From Candidatus Woesearchaeota archaeon (GTDB lineage: Archaea; Nanobdellota; Nanobdellia; Woesearchaeales; ARS49): DNA of 64,000 bases. The translations under genes were made by a program, and so were the position numbers. A model generated the notes under the pieces. It was not told the DNA's origin, made no database searches, and worked only from the letters and a program-made list of their open reading frames with translations. Shown here piece after piece: positions 49,096-58,170 of this stretch (position 1 is the stretch's first letter; every line of letters begins with the position of its first letter). The stretch spans positions 248,001 to 312,000 of the forward strand of contig JAFCDQ010000001.1 of the NCBI GenBank assembly GCA_017609645.1. The letters are read 5' to 3'.

Positions 49096-50907
49096 ATGCA
49101 TATAGAAAAAGCGGTGCCTGACATTAATGTGCTTGTAGACAGAGTCATAAGCCAAAAAATAGAAAAAAAACAATTTTCTTTTGACGAACTACACATACAT
49201 GAAGGAATTCTATACTTCTTAGAACTACAGGCTAATACAGGAAAAGCATCAGCTATGCTAGCATTAGATGAACTAAAAAAACTGCAAGAACTTTCAAAAA
49301 AACAAGAATTCATAGTATATTTCGCAGGCAAAAAAATATTTGACCCGCGATTTATCGAACGAGAACTAAATAATTTAGTCGTAAATTTAGCATGGGAGCA
49401 AGGTGCAACATTAATCACAAGCGATAAAGTATTAGCAAAAACAGCCCAAGCAAAAGATATTAAAGTGCTTATTATTGAAAAAGACAAAGCATACAAAAAA
49501 ATCAAACTAGAAGAATTTTTTGACAAACAAACAATGAGCGTTCATTTAAGAGAAGGCGTTAAGCCAATGGCGAAAAAAGGCCAGCCAGGATTATGGCAAT
49601 TTACTGCGGTAAGAGATAAAAAATTAACCGCAGAAGAAATCAAAGAGTTATCAACAGAAATAATAGAAGCAGCACATTTGCGAACAGACGGCTTTGTAGA
49701 AATAGAAAGAGAAGGAAGCACAATAATACAATTAGGATTATACAGAATAGTCATCCTGCGGCCGCCATTATCAGACGGTTGGGAAATAACTGCAGTTAGA
49801 CCAGTCAAAAAATTAAATATGGATGATTACAAATTGTCAGAAAAATTATTGCGGCGAATAGAAGAACAGGCAGATGGAATCTTGATATCAGGCGCGCCAG
49901 GACACGGCAAAACAACATTTGCACAAGCACTGGCCTTGTATTATGCAAAAAAAGGCAAAGTTGTGAAGACTGTAGAAGCGCCTAGAGATTTAGTGCTGCC
50001 AGAAGAAATAACACAACTAGCAGTAAGTCGAGGCAGCGCCGAAGAGATACATGACATCTTGTTATTAAGCAGACCTGATTATACTTTATTTGATGAAATG
50101 AGAAACACAAAAGACTTTCTCTTATACGCTGATTTAAGACTTGCAGGAGTAGGTATGGTGGGTGTGGTACATGGCACAAGCCCAATAGATTCAATACAGC
50201 GTTTTATAGGCAGAATAGAATTAGGCGTCATTCCTCATGTTCTTGACACTGTAATTTTTATCAAAGACGGAGAAGTAAATACTGTATTAGCTGTAGAAAT
50301 GATAGTAAAAGTTCCCGCAGGCATGACTGAAGCAGACTTGGCCAGGCCAGTAGTTGTAATCAGTGATTTTGAAACAAACAAACCATACGCAGAAATCTAT
50401 ACTTATGGAGAAGCAACAGTAGTAGTTCCTGTAACAGAAGAGAAAAAAGCAAGCGGAATAATGGCATTAGCAGCAAAACAAATAGAAAAAACATTCTTAA
50501 AATATTCTGATCTTGTAGAAGTTGAACCAGTAAGCGCAGAAAAAGTAATTGTAAAAGTGCCTGAAAGATACATATCTGCTATAATAGGAAAAGAAGGAAA
50601 AAACATAACAAGAATTGAAGAACAATTAGGAGTAGGCATAGATGTAAGAGCATTAGAAGAAGGAAAAACAAAAAAAGAAGGCATGCCCTCAAAATACAAA
50701 ATAAAAGAATCCTCCAACACAATAAGCTTGGACATAGGAGTTAACAAATACGGCAAAGATGTAGACATTTATGTAGAAGACGAATTCGTAGCAACATATG
50801 GGGTAGGGAAAAAAGGAATAATAAAAATTAAAAAGTCAAGTGCATTAGGAAGACTAATACGCACCTCATTACGAGAAGGAGAAAAGATTGAATTAAGGGT
50901 GAAATAA
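49096..50907 (+). CDS. PINc-KH ATPase (PilT-like, COG1855 type)
   Basis: 603 residues. The N-terminal PIN domain keeps acidic residues (VPDINVLVDRV, TLITSDKVLAKTA). The P-loop is GAPGHGKTT near 265, with Walker B-like DYTLFDEMR and the secretion-ATPase-like RLAGVGMVGVVHG. A KH domain lies at about 488-530 (ISAIIGKEGKNITRIEEQLG), and a basic C-terminal domain follows. This architecture is widespread in archaea and is linked to RNA metabolism or modification, with no settled role. It overlaps serS by one base (TAATG). Confidence 0.88.
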   Translation: MHIEKAVPDINVLVDRVISQKIEKKQFSFDELHIHEGILYFLELQANTGKASAMLALDELKKLQELSKKQEFIVYFAGKKIFDPRFIERELNNLVVNLAWEQGATLITSDKVLAKTAQAKDIKVLIIEKDKAYKKIKLEEFFDKQTMSVHLREGVKPMAKKGQPGLWQFTAVRDKKLTAEEIKELSTEIIEAAHLRTDGFVEIEREGSTIIQLGLYRIVILRPPLSDGWEITAVRPVKKLNMDDYKLSEKLLRRIEEQADGILISGAPGHGKTTFAQALALYYAKKGKVVKTVEAPRDLVLPEEITQLAVSRGSAEEIHDILLLSRPDYTLFDEMRNTKDFLLYADLRLAGVGMVGVVHGTSPIDSIQRFIGRIELGVIPHVLDTVIFIKDGEVNTVLAVEMIVKVPAGMTEADLARPVVVISDFETNKPYAEIYTYGEATVVVPVTEEKKASGIMALAAKQIEKTFLKYSDLVEVEPVSAEKVIVKVPERYISAIIGKEGKNITRIEEQLGVGIDVRALEEGKTKKEGMPSKYKIKESSNTISLDIGVNKYGKDVDIYVEDEFVATYGVGKKGIIKIKKSSALGRLIRTSLREGEKIELRVK

Positions 50908-52184
50908 TGCTTGATATCAATTATGTAAGAAAATATCCAGACATCGTCAAAAAAAATCTAGAAAAAAGACAAGATTCAGAAAAAGTAAAACTACTTGAAA
51001 AACTGCTTAAGATTGACAAAAGTTGGAGAAAAGTCAAATTAGAAGTAGATAACTTACGTTCTAAAAGAAACAAAATAAACCTAGAAATAAATGCAGCAAA
51101 GAAAGCAGGGAAAAAAGTAACAACTCTGGTAAAAGAAGCGAAAACAATTCCTAAAAAATTAATAGAAAGCGAAGATAAATTGTTAGAATTAAAAAAAGAA
51201 ATAAATTATTCTTTAATGAAGCTGCCTAACTTGCTAGAAGCAAGCGTGCCATATGGAAAAGATGAAAACGACAACAAAGTCGTCAAAAAATATGGAAAAA
51301 AACCAAAATTTACTGGATTTAAACCAAAAGATCATATTGAACTGCTCAAAAAATGGAAACTAGCAGAATTAGACAGAGCTGGGAAAATATCAGGCGCAAG
51401 ATGGTTTTTCCTTCAAGGCAAATTAGCTCGATTAGAATTAGCATTAATGAGTTATGCAGCAGATTTTCTAATGAAAAAAGATTACAACTTAATAGTGCCT
51501 CCGCACATGATCTGCAGAAAAGCATATGAAGGCGTAGTAAGCCTAGAATCATTTGAAGAAGACTTGTATAAAATAGACGGTGAAGATCTTTTTTGCATTG
51601 CAACAAGCGAACACCCTTTAGTAGGGCAATACATGAATTTCTTAATTGAAGAAAAACTGCCTTTGAAACTAGCAGGAGTATCATTCTGTTTTAGAAAAGA
51701 AGCAGGAACACACGGTAAAGAAGACAAAGGAATCTTCCGCGTGCATCAATTTGCAAAAATAGAACAAGTTATTATTTGCTATCCCGAAGACAGCTGGGAA
51801 TTACATGAGGAACTGAAACAAAACATGCTTAAATTTTTTGAAAGCTTAGAACTGCATTTTAGAATCGTAAACTTATGCACAGCAGACATAAGTACAGTAT
51901 CTGCAAAAACATATGACTTAGAAGCATGGATGCCTGCACAAGGAAAATACAGAGAAATGGGTTCTTGCTCTAATTGTTTAAGCTATCAGGCTACGAGATT
52001 AAACACAAAATTTGTACGCGACAACAAAAGAGAATATGTACATACATTAAACAGCACATGCGTGGCTGTAGAAAGAGCAATGGCAGCAATACTAGAAAAT
52101 TTCCAAGACAAAAAAGGAGTAATCCAGTTGCCAAAAGTTTTACACAAATACTGTGGATTCAAAAAAATAGGAGGCTCTAAATGA
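50907..52184 (+). CDS. serS: Seryl-tRNA synthetase
   Basis: 425 residues, of the common (not methanogen-type) SerRS form. The N-terminal antiparallel coiled coil (about 30-105) would grip the long variable arm of tRNA-Ser. The class II motifs are visible: motif 2 in SFCFRKEAGTHGKEDKGIFRVHQF, and motif 3 in NSTCVAVERAMAAILEN. TSEHPLVGQY lies in the serine pocket. It lies about 4 kb downstream of the two tRNA-Ser genes. Start and stop overlap its neighbours. Confidence 0.96.
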   Translation: MLDINYVRKYPDIVKKNLEKRQDSEKVKLLEKLLKIDKSWRKVKLEVDNLRSKRNKINLEINAAKKAGKKVTTLVKEAKTIPKKLIESEDKLLELKKEINYSLMKLPNLLEASVPYGKDENDNKVVKKYGKKPKFTGFKPKDHIELLKKWKLAELDRAGKISGARWFFLQGKLARLELALMSYAADFLMKKDYNLIVPPHMICRKAYEGVVSLESFEEDLYKIDGEDLFCIATSEHPLVGQYMNFLIEEKLPLKLAGVSFCFRKEAGTHGKEDKGIFRVHQFAKIEQVIICYPEDSWELHEELKQNMLKFFESLELHFRIVNLCTADISTVSAKTYDLEAWMPAQGKYREMGSCSNCLSYQATRLNTKFVRDNKREYVHTLNSTCVAVERAMAAILENFQDKKGVIQLPKVLHKYCGFKKIGGSK

Positions 52185-52372
52185 AAGGAATAGTCTTTGT
52201 AATATTAGGAATGATAATGACAATAACAAGCATATTTGTAGAAAGAGTCAAACCATTTGTCTGGCTAGGAGTCATTTTCATTGTTTATGGAATATTTAAG
52301 ATGTATTTGAGCAAACAAGCGAAGAAATCTCCGGTTGTCAAAAAGAAAAAGAAGAAAAGAAAGAAAAAATAA
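52181..52372 (+). CDS. Small two-helix membrane protein with lysine tail
   Basis: 63 residues. Its ATG overlaps the serS stop (ATGA). Two hydrophobic helices (about 3-20 and 27-43) are followed by a tail of almost pure lysine/arginine (KKKKKKRKKK). The tail would face the cytoplasm and could touch membrane lipids or rRNA. No family recognised. Confidence 0.65.
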   Translation: MKGIVFVILGMIMTITSIFVERVKPFVWLGVIFIVYGIFKMYLSKQAKKSPVVKKKKKKRKKK

Positions 52373-53020
52373 TTACAATTCTCTTAGAACCAATCTTAAA
52401 TCTCTAATCTTATAATCTGCTTCACATTTTCGAAAAGGCTTGCCAGGATGAGAATACAAATAAGTTTTACCCCCTGCAACATTCTTAAGTTCCATATCAC
52501 CAGGCGAGTCGCCAATAATGATAATATCATCAAATTCTTTGTTCTTTAGAAAATCTTTCAAAATAGTCTCTTTATTTTTATCATCAAAATCCCTGCTATC
52601 TACTGCAAAAGCATTTTTATCTGAAAAATACTTTTCACCCATAATAGATTCAATAAAAATAGGCAAAGCTTCAATATTAGTATTGGAAATCAAAATCTGA
52701 GAATGATAGTTAAATATTTTTCCTAAAACAAAATGAGCATCATCATTCGCTTGCATATATTTAAAAATAATATCAGGATTATTAGTTTCAAGCTCGAAAC
52801 AAGCTTCTTGCAATTCTAAATGTCTTTCAGGAGATTCATGCGGCAGAAGATGAGCAAAATAAGCATGCCAAAATTTACCATACATTTTATTAACAATATC
52901 TTTAGTAAATCTTTCAGAATAATTAAACTGTTTGAGAATTCTATTAGAAATCTCTAAAACAACATCTTCCTGACCTTTTTCCAGAACTCCGTGTAAATCC
53001 CAAACAAATAGTTTTTTCAT
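52373..53020 (-). CDS. HAD-superfamily hydrolase
   Basis: 215 residues. Motif I is VWDLHGVLE (nucleophile Asp 8; the usual second Asp is His), motif II ISNTN and motif IV IIIGDSPGDMEL. A helical cap lies between motifs I and II. The family includes phosphatases and phosphoglycolate-type enzymes. The Asp-to-His change at the acid/base position may shift activity toward a phosphonatase- or mutase-like or weak phosphatase reaction. It ends one base after the small membrane gene in convergent orientation. Confidence 0.8.
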   Translation of the reverse strand: MKKLFVWDLHGVLEKGQEDVVLEISNRILKQFNYSERFTKDIVNKMYGKFWHAYFAHLLPHESPERHLELQEACFELETNNPDIIFKYMQANDDAHFVLGKIFNYHSQILISNTNIEALPIFIESIMGEKYFSDKNAFAVDSRDFDDKNKETILKDFLKNKEFDDIIIIGDSPGDMELKNVAGGKTYLYSHPGKPFRKCEADYKIRDLRLVLREL

Positions 53021-53118
53021 AAATTCTCACTTATAAGCTAAAATCTATAACAGTTATTTAAAAATTTATATGCTTGCAAAGCACAATCTATAAAAACAAG
53101 CAATTCTAAGCTGATTTT

Positions 53119-54180
53119 ATGGGGTTTTTTGATGAAGTGCAAAAAGAGGGCAATCTATTCAAGAATGAAGATGCACTAGATCCAGAATGGATACCAAAAG
53201 TTCTGCCCTACAGAGGCGGCCAGCAAAGAGTCATAGCAGATGCAATCAAATTATTAATACAAGGCAGAAACGGCAAGAACTTATTTGTATATGGTGCGCC
53301 AGGCATTGGAAAAACAGTAGCAACCCAATGGGTCTTACGGGATCTAGAAGAACACACAGACAATGTATATATAATTTACATCAACTGCTGGCAAAAAAAT
53401 ACTACTTACAAAATTTTTCTAGAAATCTGCAAAGAATTAGAATACCATTTTACACAAAACAAAAACTCAGAAGAACTATTCAAAATAATACAAAACATCA
53501 TCAACAAAAAAACAGCAGTATTTGTATTTGATGAAATAGACAAAGTAGAAGATGTAGACTTTTTGTATAGCATACTAAATGACATCTACAAAAAAACAAT
53601 AATCATGGTAACTAATTATTTAGACTGGCTGATGAAATTAGAAGACAGAGTCAAATCAAGACTAATGCCAGAAAGACTAGAATTCCCTTCATATAATGCA
53701 AGCGAAGTCACAGGAATATTCTCAGAAAGAGTAGACTATGCGTTCACGTCAAATGTATGGCAAAAATCAGCAATAGAACTAGTAGTAGAAAAAGCAATGG
53801 AAGCAGGAGATATCCGAGTAGGACTGCATCTACTAAAAGAAGCAGGAAGAAATGCAGAATCTAAAATGTCACAAAAAATAACAGATGACCATGTTTTCAA
53901 AGCAGTAGAAAACTTATCAGGATTCAGCATAAAATCAAAAGATGACTTAGATGATGATGCGCAGCTTATCTTAAAATTAGTTCAAGGAACAAACAAAATA
54001 GGAGAATTATTCAAAGAATATCAAGACAAAGGCGGCAAAAATACATACAAAACTTTTCAGCGCAAAATAGAAAAGCTGTCAAAAGCAGGATTTATCAACA
54101 CAAAAAAAATAATAGGCGGAAAAGAAGGAACAACAACAATGGTAGGAGAGAAGAATACAACACTGGATGAGTTTGAATAA
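53119..54180 (+). CDS. cdc6: Orc1/Cdc6 replication initiator
   Basis: 353 residues. YRGGQQRVIADAI opens the AAA+ module. Walker A is GAPGIGKTV (about 60-68), Walker B is FVFDEIDKVED, sensor 1 is MVTNYL, and the sensor 2 arginine is in GDIRVGLHLL. The C-terminal winged helix covers about 270-353. This protein marks replication origins in archaea. CTATAAAAA at 53090-53098 is at leaderless distance. No clear origin recognition boxes were found in the adjoining gaps. Confidence 0.92.
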   Translation: MGFFDEVQKEGNLFKNEDALDPEWIPKVLPYRGGQQRVIADAIKLLIQGRNGKNLFVYGAPGIGKTVATQWVLRDLEEHTDNVYIIYINCWQKNTTYKIFLEICKELEYHFTQNKNSEELFKIIQNIINKKTAVFVFDEIDKVEDVDFLYSILNDIYKKTIIMVTNYLDWLMKLEDRVKSRLMPERLEFPSYNASEVTGIFSERVDYAFTSNVWQKSAIELVVEKAMEAGDIRVGLHLLKEAGRNAESKMSQKITDDHVFKAVENLSGFSIKSKDDLDDDAQLILKLVQGTNKIGELFKEYQDKGGKNTYKTFQRKIEKLSKAGFINTKKIIGGKEGTTTMVGEKNTTLDEFE

Positions 54181-54219
54181 GAAAAACATTTTTAAACTAG
54201 ATTTCTATTAACCTACTAG

Positions 54220-54825
54220 ATGGCAAAAAAGAGGCGAAAAACAAGCAAAAAAGTTAGTTTAACTGATATTCATAAAGAGCTTCAATCAATCAAAAGACTA
54301 CAGAAAAAAATCACAGGATTTGAAGAACAACAAGTTAAACGTGAAAAGAAAATAATTTCACAAGAAACAGAAGAATTAGCAGCATTAGAAGATGTAGAAA
54401 AACAACTCAAAAAAGCAGTAGGAGAACATCCTCTGCGAAAAGTAACATACAAAGACATAGCAAAAGGCGCAATAGGAGCTTTTGTTGGAACAACAGCACA
54501 CTACAGCTTTATCTATGGAGTAAAAGTAGCTCACCAAATAGACATGGCAAGAGCAATCTTACTATTCCCAATATCATTTGCAATAGGGGCAATATTCTTA
54601 TACATAACAGGATTTCGCAGAATCAAAAATGTCAAATTATTATGGTTCTTACCAATAAGATTATTAATATTATTCTTAACATCACTAATAGTATCCTTCC
54701 TTGTATTATACTTATTACAACCAGACTTTTTAGCTACGCCCATGGAAATGTTCAAAACGCTTGCAACAGTGCAATTAAGTGCCATCATCGGAGCATGCAC
54801 TGCTGACTTAATAGGAAGAGAATAA
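54220..54825 (+). CDS. DUF2391-like integral membrane protein
   Basis: 201 residues. A coiled-coil N-terminal half (about 10-70, LQSIKRLQKKITGFEEQQVK) is followed by four membrane helices. Conserved-looking blocks are AKGAIGAFVGTTAHYSF and QLSAIIGACTADLIGRE at the end. A shorter paralogue at 61348-61812 ends SFPCAVGASLADLVERY. Function is unknown. Spacing to the next gene is two bases, so they are co-transcribed. Confidence 0.7.
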   Translation: MAKKRRKTSKKVSLTDIHKELQSIKRLQKKITGFEEQQVKREKKIISQETEELAALEDVEKQLKKAVGEHPLRKVTYKDIAKGAIGAFVGTTAHYSFIYGVKVAHQIDMARAILLFPISFAIGAIFLYITGFRRIKNVKLLWFLPIRLLILFLTSLIVSFLVLYLLQPDFLATPMEMFKTLATVQLSAIIGACTADLIGRE

Positions 54826-54827
54826 AA

Positions 54828-55268
54828 ATGACAAAAGAAATCAAACCAATAGAATTCAAAAGTTCAATGCACAAAGGATCTTTCCTTGAGCTAGAAAACA
54901 AAAAAAATCATATGATCCAAGTAATGAAAAACATCAAAGAACACATTGAAGCAGCATTATTACAACCAGACTATGAACAAGATTCAAAATTACAGAAACA
55001 AGTAAAAATATCACTAACAGGGGTATCAAAATTCCTGAACCAAATAAAAAAAGAAATAACAAAACAGAAGAAACTGATAACAAAAAAAAGTGCAACAGCA
55101 TTAGATGCCTTAAATTCAGAATTATTAATCACATTAAAACTTCAAGAAGAATTAAAAGCAGGAGAGCCAACACCAATAGTGATGAAAATATTTGATTCTT
55201 TCATAAGAAGCTTTACAGCAACAATGGCTTTGACAAACACACTGGTCACTGGACAAAGAGCCGCGTAG
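54828..55268 (+). CDS. Helical protein of unknown function
   Basis: 146 residues, almost all helix, with long charged stretches (MIQVMKNIKEHIEAALLQ, TGVSKFLNQIKKEITKQKKL) and a last helix FDSFIRSFTATMALTNTLV. No membrane segment or catalytic motif is visible. It is coupled to the DUF2391-like gene and may interact with that gene's coiled-coil part. No family recognised. Confidence 0.6.
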   Translation: MTKEIKPIEFKSSMHKGSFLELENKKNHMIQVMKNIKEHIEAALLQPDYEQDSKLQKQVKISLTGVSKFLNQIKKEITKQKKLITKKSATALDALNSELLITLKLQEELKAGEPTPIVMKIFDSFIRSFTATMALTNTLVTGQRAA

Positions 55269-55322
55269 AGTATATTAAACGACAAAATAATCTATTTCTT
55301 ACAACTAAAAAAAAGAGGCAGC

Positions 55323-55359
55323 GAGAAAATGAAATACTAATAAAATTGTTCATTTTCTC
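55323..55359 (+). other. 11-base stem-loop with T-run, terminator or leader
   Basis: GAGAAAATGAA pairs perfectly with TTCATTTTCTC around a 15-base loop. ATTTTTTTCC follows. It could end the upstream transcript or be the 5' leader of the two small genes below. Confidence 0.5.
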
Positions 55360-55395
55360 TGGTCTCATTTTTTTCCAAAAAACGAGGTGTATAAC

Positions 55396-55485
55396 ATGAA
55401 ATTTGTAGAAGGAATAGACACAAGTCATCCAACAATAGAAAAATTGTTCTTTGAACAAATAAGAAAATTAAGTGCGGGGTGCTAA
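55396..55485 (+). CDS. Possible 29-residue small protein
   Basis: ATG 55396 has GAGGTG (55384-55389) six bases upstream, a strong SD for this genome. The product is MKFVEGIDTSHPTIEKLFFE followed by QIRKLSAGC. The stop is two bases before the next ATG, whose own SD (GGGGTG) lies inside this ORF. The pairing suggests a small bicistronic unit. Function unknown. Confidence 0.5.
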   Translation: MKFVEGIDTSHPTIEKLFFEQIRKLSAGC

Positions 55486-55487
55486 AA

Positions 55488-55664
55488 ATGGAAGAATTCA
55501 ATGTAAACACTCCAGAAGGCTTAAGACGCTTTCTACTCGCAGAAGCAGAACTTGATGATGAATTATACGCAGAAGAATACCTTAACAAATATCTAAAAGA
55601 AAACAAATTAAATAACTCTGACCATACAATAGTTCTTAAATGTTTAGGCTCATTAGAAGCCTAA
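55488..55664 (+). CDS. 58-residue acidic helical protein
   Basis: Starts ATG 55488, preceded by GGGGTG; an in-frame GTG at 55479 is less likely. The product is acidic and helical (EGLRRFLLAEAELDDELYAE, then EYLNKYLKENKLNN). It follows the 29-residue ORF after two bases. No family is recognised. The size and pairing would suit an antitoxin-like or adaptor role, but nothing shows that. Confidence 0.6.
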   Translation: MEEFNVNTPEGLRRFLLAEAELDDELYAEEYLNKYLKENKLNNSDHTIVLKCLGSLEA

Positions 55665-55703
55665 ATTCGTAAACTTTTAATATTAGAACATTCTACCTAA
55701 TAT

Positions 55704-56255
55704 ATGCATTTAATAACAAAAGACGAATTACACGAACGGAAACGAGAATTCATAGAAAAAATAAGAAATGGAGCTATTTTTATATATCCTACAGACACAA
55801 TATACGGCGTAGGATGCAATGCACTTCTTGATGAACCAGTAAAAAAAATAAGAGAATGGAAACAAAGAACAAATCCTTTTTCTATAATAATACCAGATAC
55901 AAAATGGGTAGAAGCAAACTGCAAAATACCAACAAAAGGAGAATGGCTGAAAAAACTACCAGGCCCTTATACTTTAATCTATCCACTGAAAAAACAGGTA
56001 ATTAGCAAATATGCAAGTGAAAAAACAATAGGCATAAGAATACCTAAACATTGGGTATCAGAACTCATAGCAGAGGCAGGAGTGCCTATAATCACAACAA
56101 GTGTCAACATAAAAGGAGAAATACCTTTATTTTCTTTAGAAAACATCCAGCCTACTTTGAAAGCGTTCTTAGACTTTGCCATAGATGTAGGCAAATTAAA
56201 AGGCAAAGCAAGCCAAGTAATAGACTGCACTACTGGAGAAACCCTGAGAACTTAA
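55704..56255 (+). CDS. Threonylcarbamoyl-AMP synthase (YrdC/Sua5 core)
   Basis: 183 residues. IFIYPTDTIYGVGCNALLDE is the classic TsaC/YrdC start with the KR-x-S/T pocket (KQRTNPFSIIIP). TLIYPLKK, TIGIRIPKH and TTSVNIKGE follow. It makes the L-threonylcarbamoyl-AMP used for t6A37 in ANN-decoding tRNAs. The C-terminal Sua5 domain is absent. A TTTTAATATT element lies about 26 bases upstream. Confidence 0.92.
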   Translation: MHLITKDELHERKREFIEKIRNGAIFIYPTDTIYGVGCNALLDEPVKKIREWKQRTNPFSIIIPDTKWVEANCKIPTKGEWLKKLPGPYTLIYPLKKQVISKYASEKTIGIRIPKHWVSELIAEAGVPIITTSVNIKGEIPLFSLENIQPTLKAFLDFAIDVGKLKGKASQVIDCTTGETLRT

Positions 56256-56257
56256 CT

Positions 56258-56419
56258 GCTCTGGTGAAAATCTCGCAAAAGCTCTACTTTGTTGCCAGTT
56301 CGCTTACTTACATTCATAATTGAGTAGCGCCATTCCCGAAGGGAGCAACCCCTTGACGCTGTTAAAAGTATTATTTAGAGAAGCTCACAAATAGGCAACA
56401 AAGACTTTTTCACCAGAGC
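56258..56419. other. Long imperfect intergenic hairpin, 162 bases
   Basis: GCTCTGGTGAAAA (56258-56270) pairs with TTTTCACCAGAGC (56407-56419), 13 perfect pairs. Inside it CTTTGTTGCC (56287-56296) pairs with GGCAACAAAG (56394-56403), 10 pairs. A multibranched centre includes TCCC-GAA-GGGA. It fills the gap between yrdC and aIF5A. It may be a small RNA, a strong terminator or a decayed mobile repeat. Confidence 0.55.
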
Positions 56420-56465
56420 CAAAGTAAACAAAACCTTTTTAAATGAAAGCTAGGAAATCCTTATT

Positions 56466-56864
56466 ATGACTACAAAATTAGTAGAGCCAGGGCAGATTAA
56501 GGTTGGTGGATATATAGTAATTGATGAAAAGGCCTGTAAAGTAACTGACACATCAGTATCCAGACCCGGCAAACACGGCCATGCAAAATACAGAATTGTG
56601 GCAGTAGGATTGATAGATGGCAAGAAACGAGACATGGTATTGCCAGGACATGACAAAGTAGAAGTTCCAATCATAGAAAAAAAAACAGCACAAGTATTAA
56701 GTGCGACAGGAAATAAAGCAAATGTCATGGATTCAGAAACATTTGAAACATTTGATTTAGATATTCCTGAAAACTTGCAAGAAAAAATAGTAGAAGGCGC
56801 AGACGTATTTTATTGGACCATACTAGGAAAAAAAGTAATGAAACAAGTTAAAGGCGGAGAATAA
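56466..56864 (+). CDS. eif5a: Translation factor aIF5A
   Basis: 132 residues. The hypusine/deoxyhypusine lysine is Lys 36 in SVSRPGKHGHAKYR. The N-terminal SH3-like and C-terminal OB-like domains have normal length. aIF5A relieves ribosome stalling at proline-rich stretches. A genome with Pro/Asn repeats such as those in the giant surface protein would depend on it. CTTTTTAAATG about 25-30 bases upstream points to a leaderless mRNA, continuing into rpl40e. Confidence 0.95.
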   Translation: MTTKLVEPGQIKVGGYIVIDEKACKVTDTSVSRPGKHGHAKYRIVAVGLIDGKKRDMVLPGHDKVEVPIIEKKTAQVLSATGNKANVMDSETFETFDLDIPENLQEKIVEGADVFYWTILGKKVMKQVKGGE

Positions 56865-56866
56865 AA

Positions 56867-57028
56867 ATGGCAAAATTCGCAGAAGCAGAAGCAAGATTAT
56901 TCAAAGGCAAATTTGTATGCAGAAGATGCAAATCAGTAATCAAAGCGCCAAGTCTAAAAATCATTGCAGGAAAGATAAAATGCCGAAGCTGCAATGCAAA
57001 AGCTTTTAAACCTAAACGTAAGAAATAA
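56867..57028 (+). CDS. rpl40e: Ribosomal protein L40e
   Basis: 53 residues, too short for most ORF cut-offs. It begins MAKFAEAEARLFKGKFVC and has two CxxC zinc pairs (CRRC and CRSC), ending AFKPKRKK. This matches archaeal L40e (F-x-EAEARLF start, C4 zinc finger, Lys-rich tail). It starts two bases after aIF5A. Confidence 0.92.
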   Translation: MAKFAEAEARLFKGKFVCRRCKSVIKAPSLKIIAGKIKCRSCNAKAFKPKRKK

Positions 57029-57033
57029 TTCTA

Positions 57034-58170
57034 ATGGATTCCAATTTAATCGCAGCAATTTTTTTTATTGTAGTAATGATTGTATTTCTTTATATTAAAC
57101 GAAAGAAAATATCTGTCAGTGGATGGTTCCCTTTATTGTACGTATTCATGCTAAGAGGCAAATGGGGATTAAAAGTCATGGACAAGATGGCAAAAAAATG
57201 CGGCGGTTTCTTAAAAGTAATGGGTTTTATTGGGGTCATAGTTGGTTTTTTAGGAATGATCTTTGTCTGTTTTGAAATAGTATATAACACATTTCTACTT
57301 TTTTTCAGACCAGAAATAGTATCAGGAGTGCAACTAGTATTACCTGTAGAAGCAAAAGGAGTATTCTATGTACCATTTATTTATTGGATTTTAGCGATAT
57401 TTATAGTAGCAGGCATACACGAATTTTCACATGGAGTAATAGGTAGAGTATATAAAATTCCATTAATCTCAACAGGACTAGCATTCCTGGCTTTAATCAT
57501 ACCAATAGTGCCAGCAGCATTTGTAGAACCTGATGAAAAAAAATTCAAGAAATTTAAGAAAAAAGAAAAACTGCAAATGCTCGCAGCAGGACCCTTTGCT
57601 AATATCTTATTAGGATTTGTAATCTTATTATTATTAATTCCAATATCGCCTCTTATTTCAAACTTTTATTCACCAGATGGAGTAGAACTAGTGCAACTAG
57701 CAGATAAAGGACCTGCCGCAAAAGTAGGGATGATCGAAGGCAGTTTAATAAAAAACATGGATGGAGTTCCAATAATAAGTGTGAAAGAATTTCAGGAAGA
57801 AATAAAAAAACATAAACCCAATGAAATCATTCAAATCCAAACAGATCAAGGCAAATATGCTGTGAACATAGCTGATAAAAACGGACAACCCTATCTCGGC
57901 GTATTCATAAAACAAAAAACCCAAATAAAACCAGGAGCAAACCCAATAGTTGCAAAAACCTTCTCATGGATATATGGTTTATTTGTATGGGTTTATTTGC
58001 TTAATTTAGGAATAGGATTATTTAACTTACTGCCAATAGGCCCTCTTGACGGAGGAAGAATGCTGAGTTTAGTATTAAACGGCAGAAAAGGAAAAATAGC
58101 ATTCAAGGCATTAAGCTGGATATTTTTCTTATTGATTATCTTTAATGTTTTTTCTGGATTTTTTAAGTAA
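57034..58170 (+). CDS. Site-2-protease-like M50 metalloprotease with PDZ domain
   Basis: 378 residues. The zinc motif is HEFSH (His 129, Glu 130, His 133) in GIHEFSHGVIGR. The third ligand motif is LDGGRM (Asp 339). A PDZ domain lies between at about 215-285 (KGPAAKVGMIEGSLIKNMDG). There are at least five membrane helices. It cleaves membrane-anchored substrates in or near the bilayer. The ATG is five bases after rpl40e, and the 3' end overlaps the APH-like gene by 42 bases (convergent). Confidence 0.9.
   Translation: MDSNLIAAIFFIVVMIVFLYIKRKKISVSGWFPLLYVFMLRGKWGLKVMDKMAKKCGGFLKVMGFIGVIVGFLGMIFVCFEIVYNTFLLFFRPEIVSGVQLVLPVEAKGVFYVPFIYWILAIFIVAGIHEFSHGVIGRVYKIPLISTGLAFLALIIPIVPAAFVEPDEKKFKKFKKKEKLQMLAAGPFANILLGFVILLLLIPISPLISNFYSPDGVELVQLADKGPAAKVGMIEGSLIKNMDGVPIISVKEFQEEIKKHKPNEIIQIQTDQGKYAVNIADKNGQPYLGVFIKQKTQIKPGANPIVAKTFSWIYGLFVWVYLLNLGIGLFNLLPIGPLDGGRMLSLVLNGRKGKIAFKALSWIFFLLIIFNVFSGFFK

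Noticed and set aside
53021-53118. Replication origin beside cdc6
   Set aside because: The gap is short and holds ordinary promoter sequence. No repeated origin recognition boxes or GC-rich inverted repeats were seen.
55329-55340. Three-codon ORF (MKY) in the hairpin at 55323-55359
   Set aside because: A GAGG element lies upstream, but so short a frame is expected by chance; not enough to call a leader peptide.
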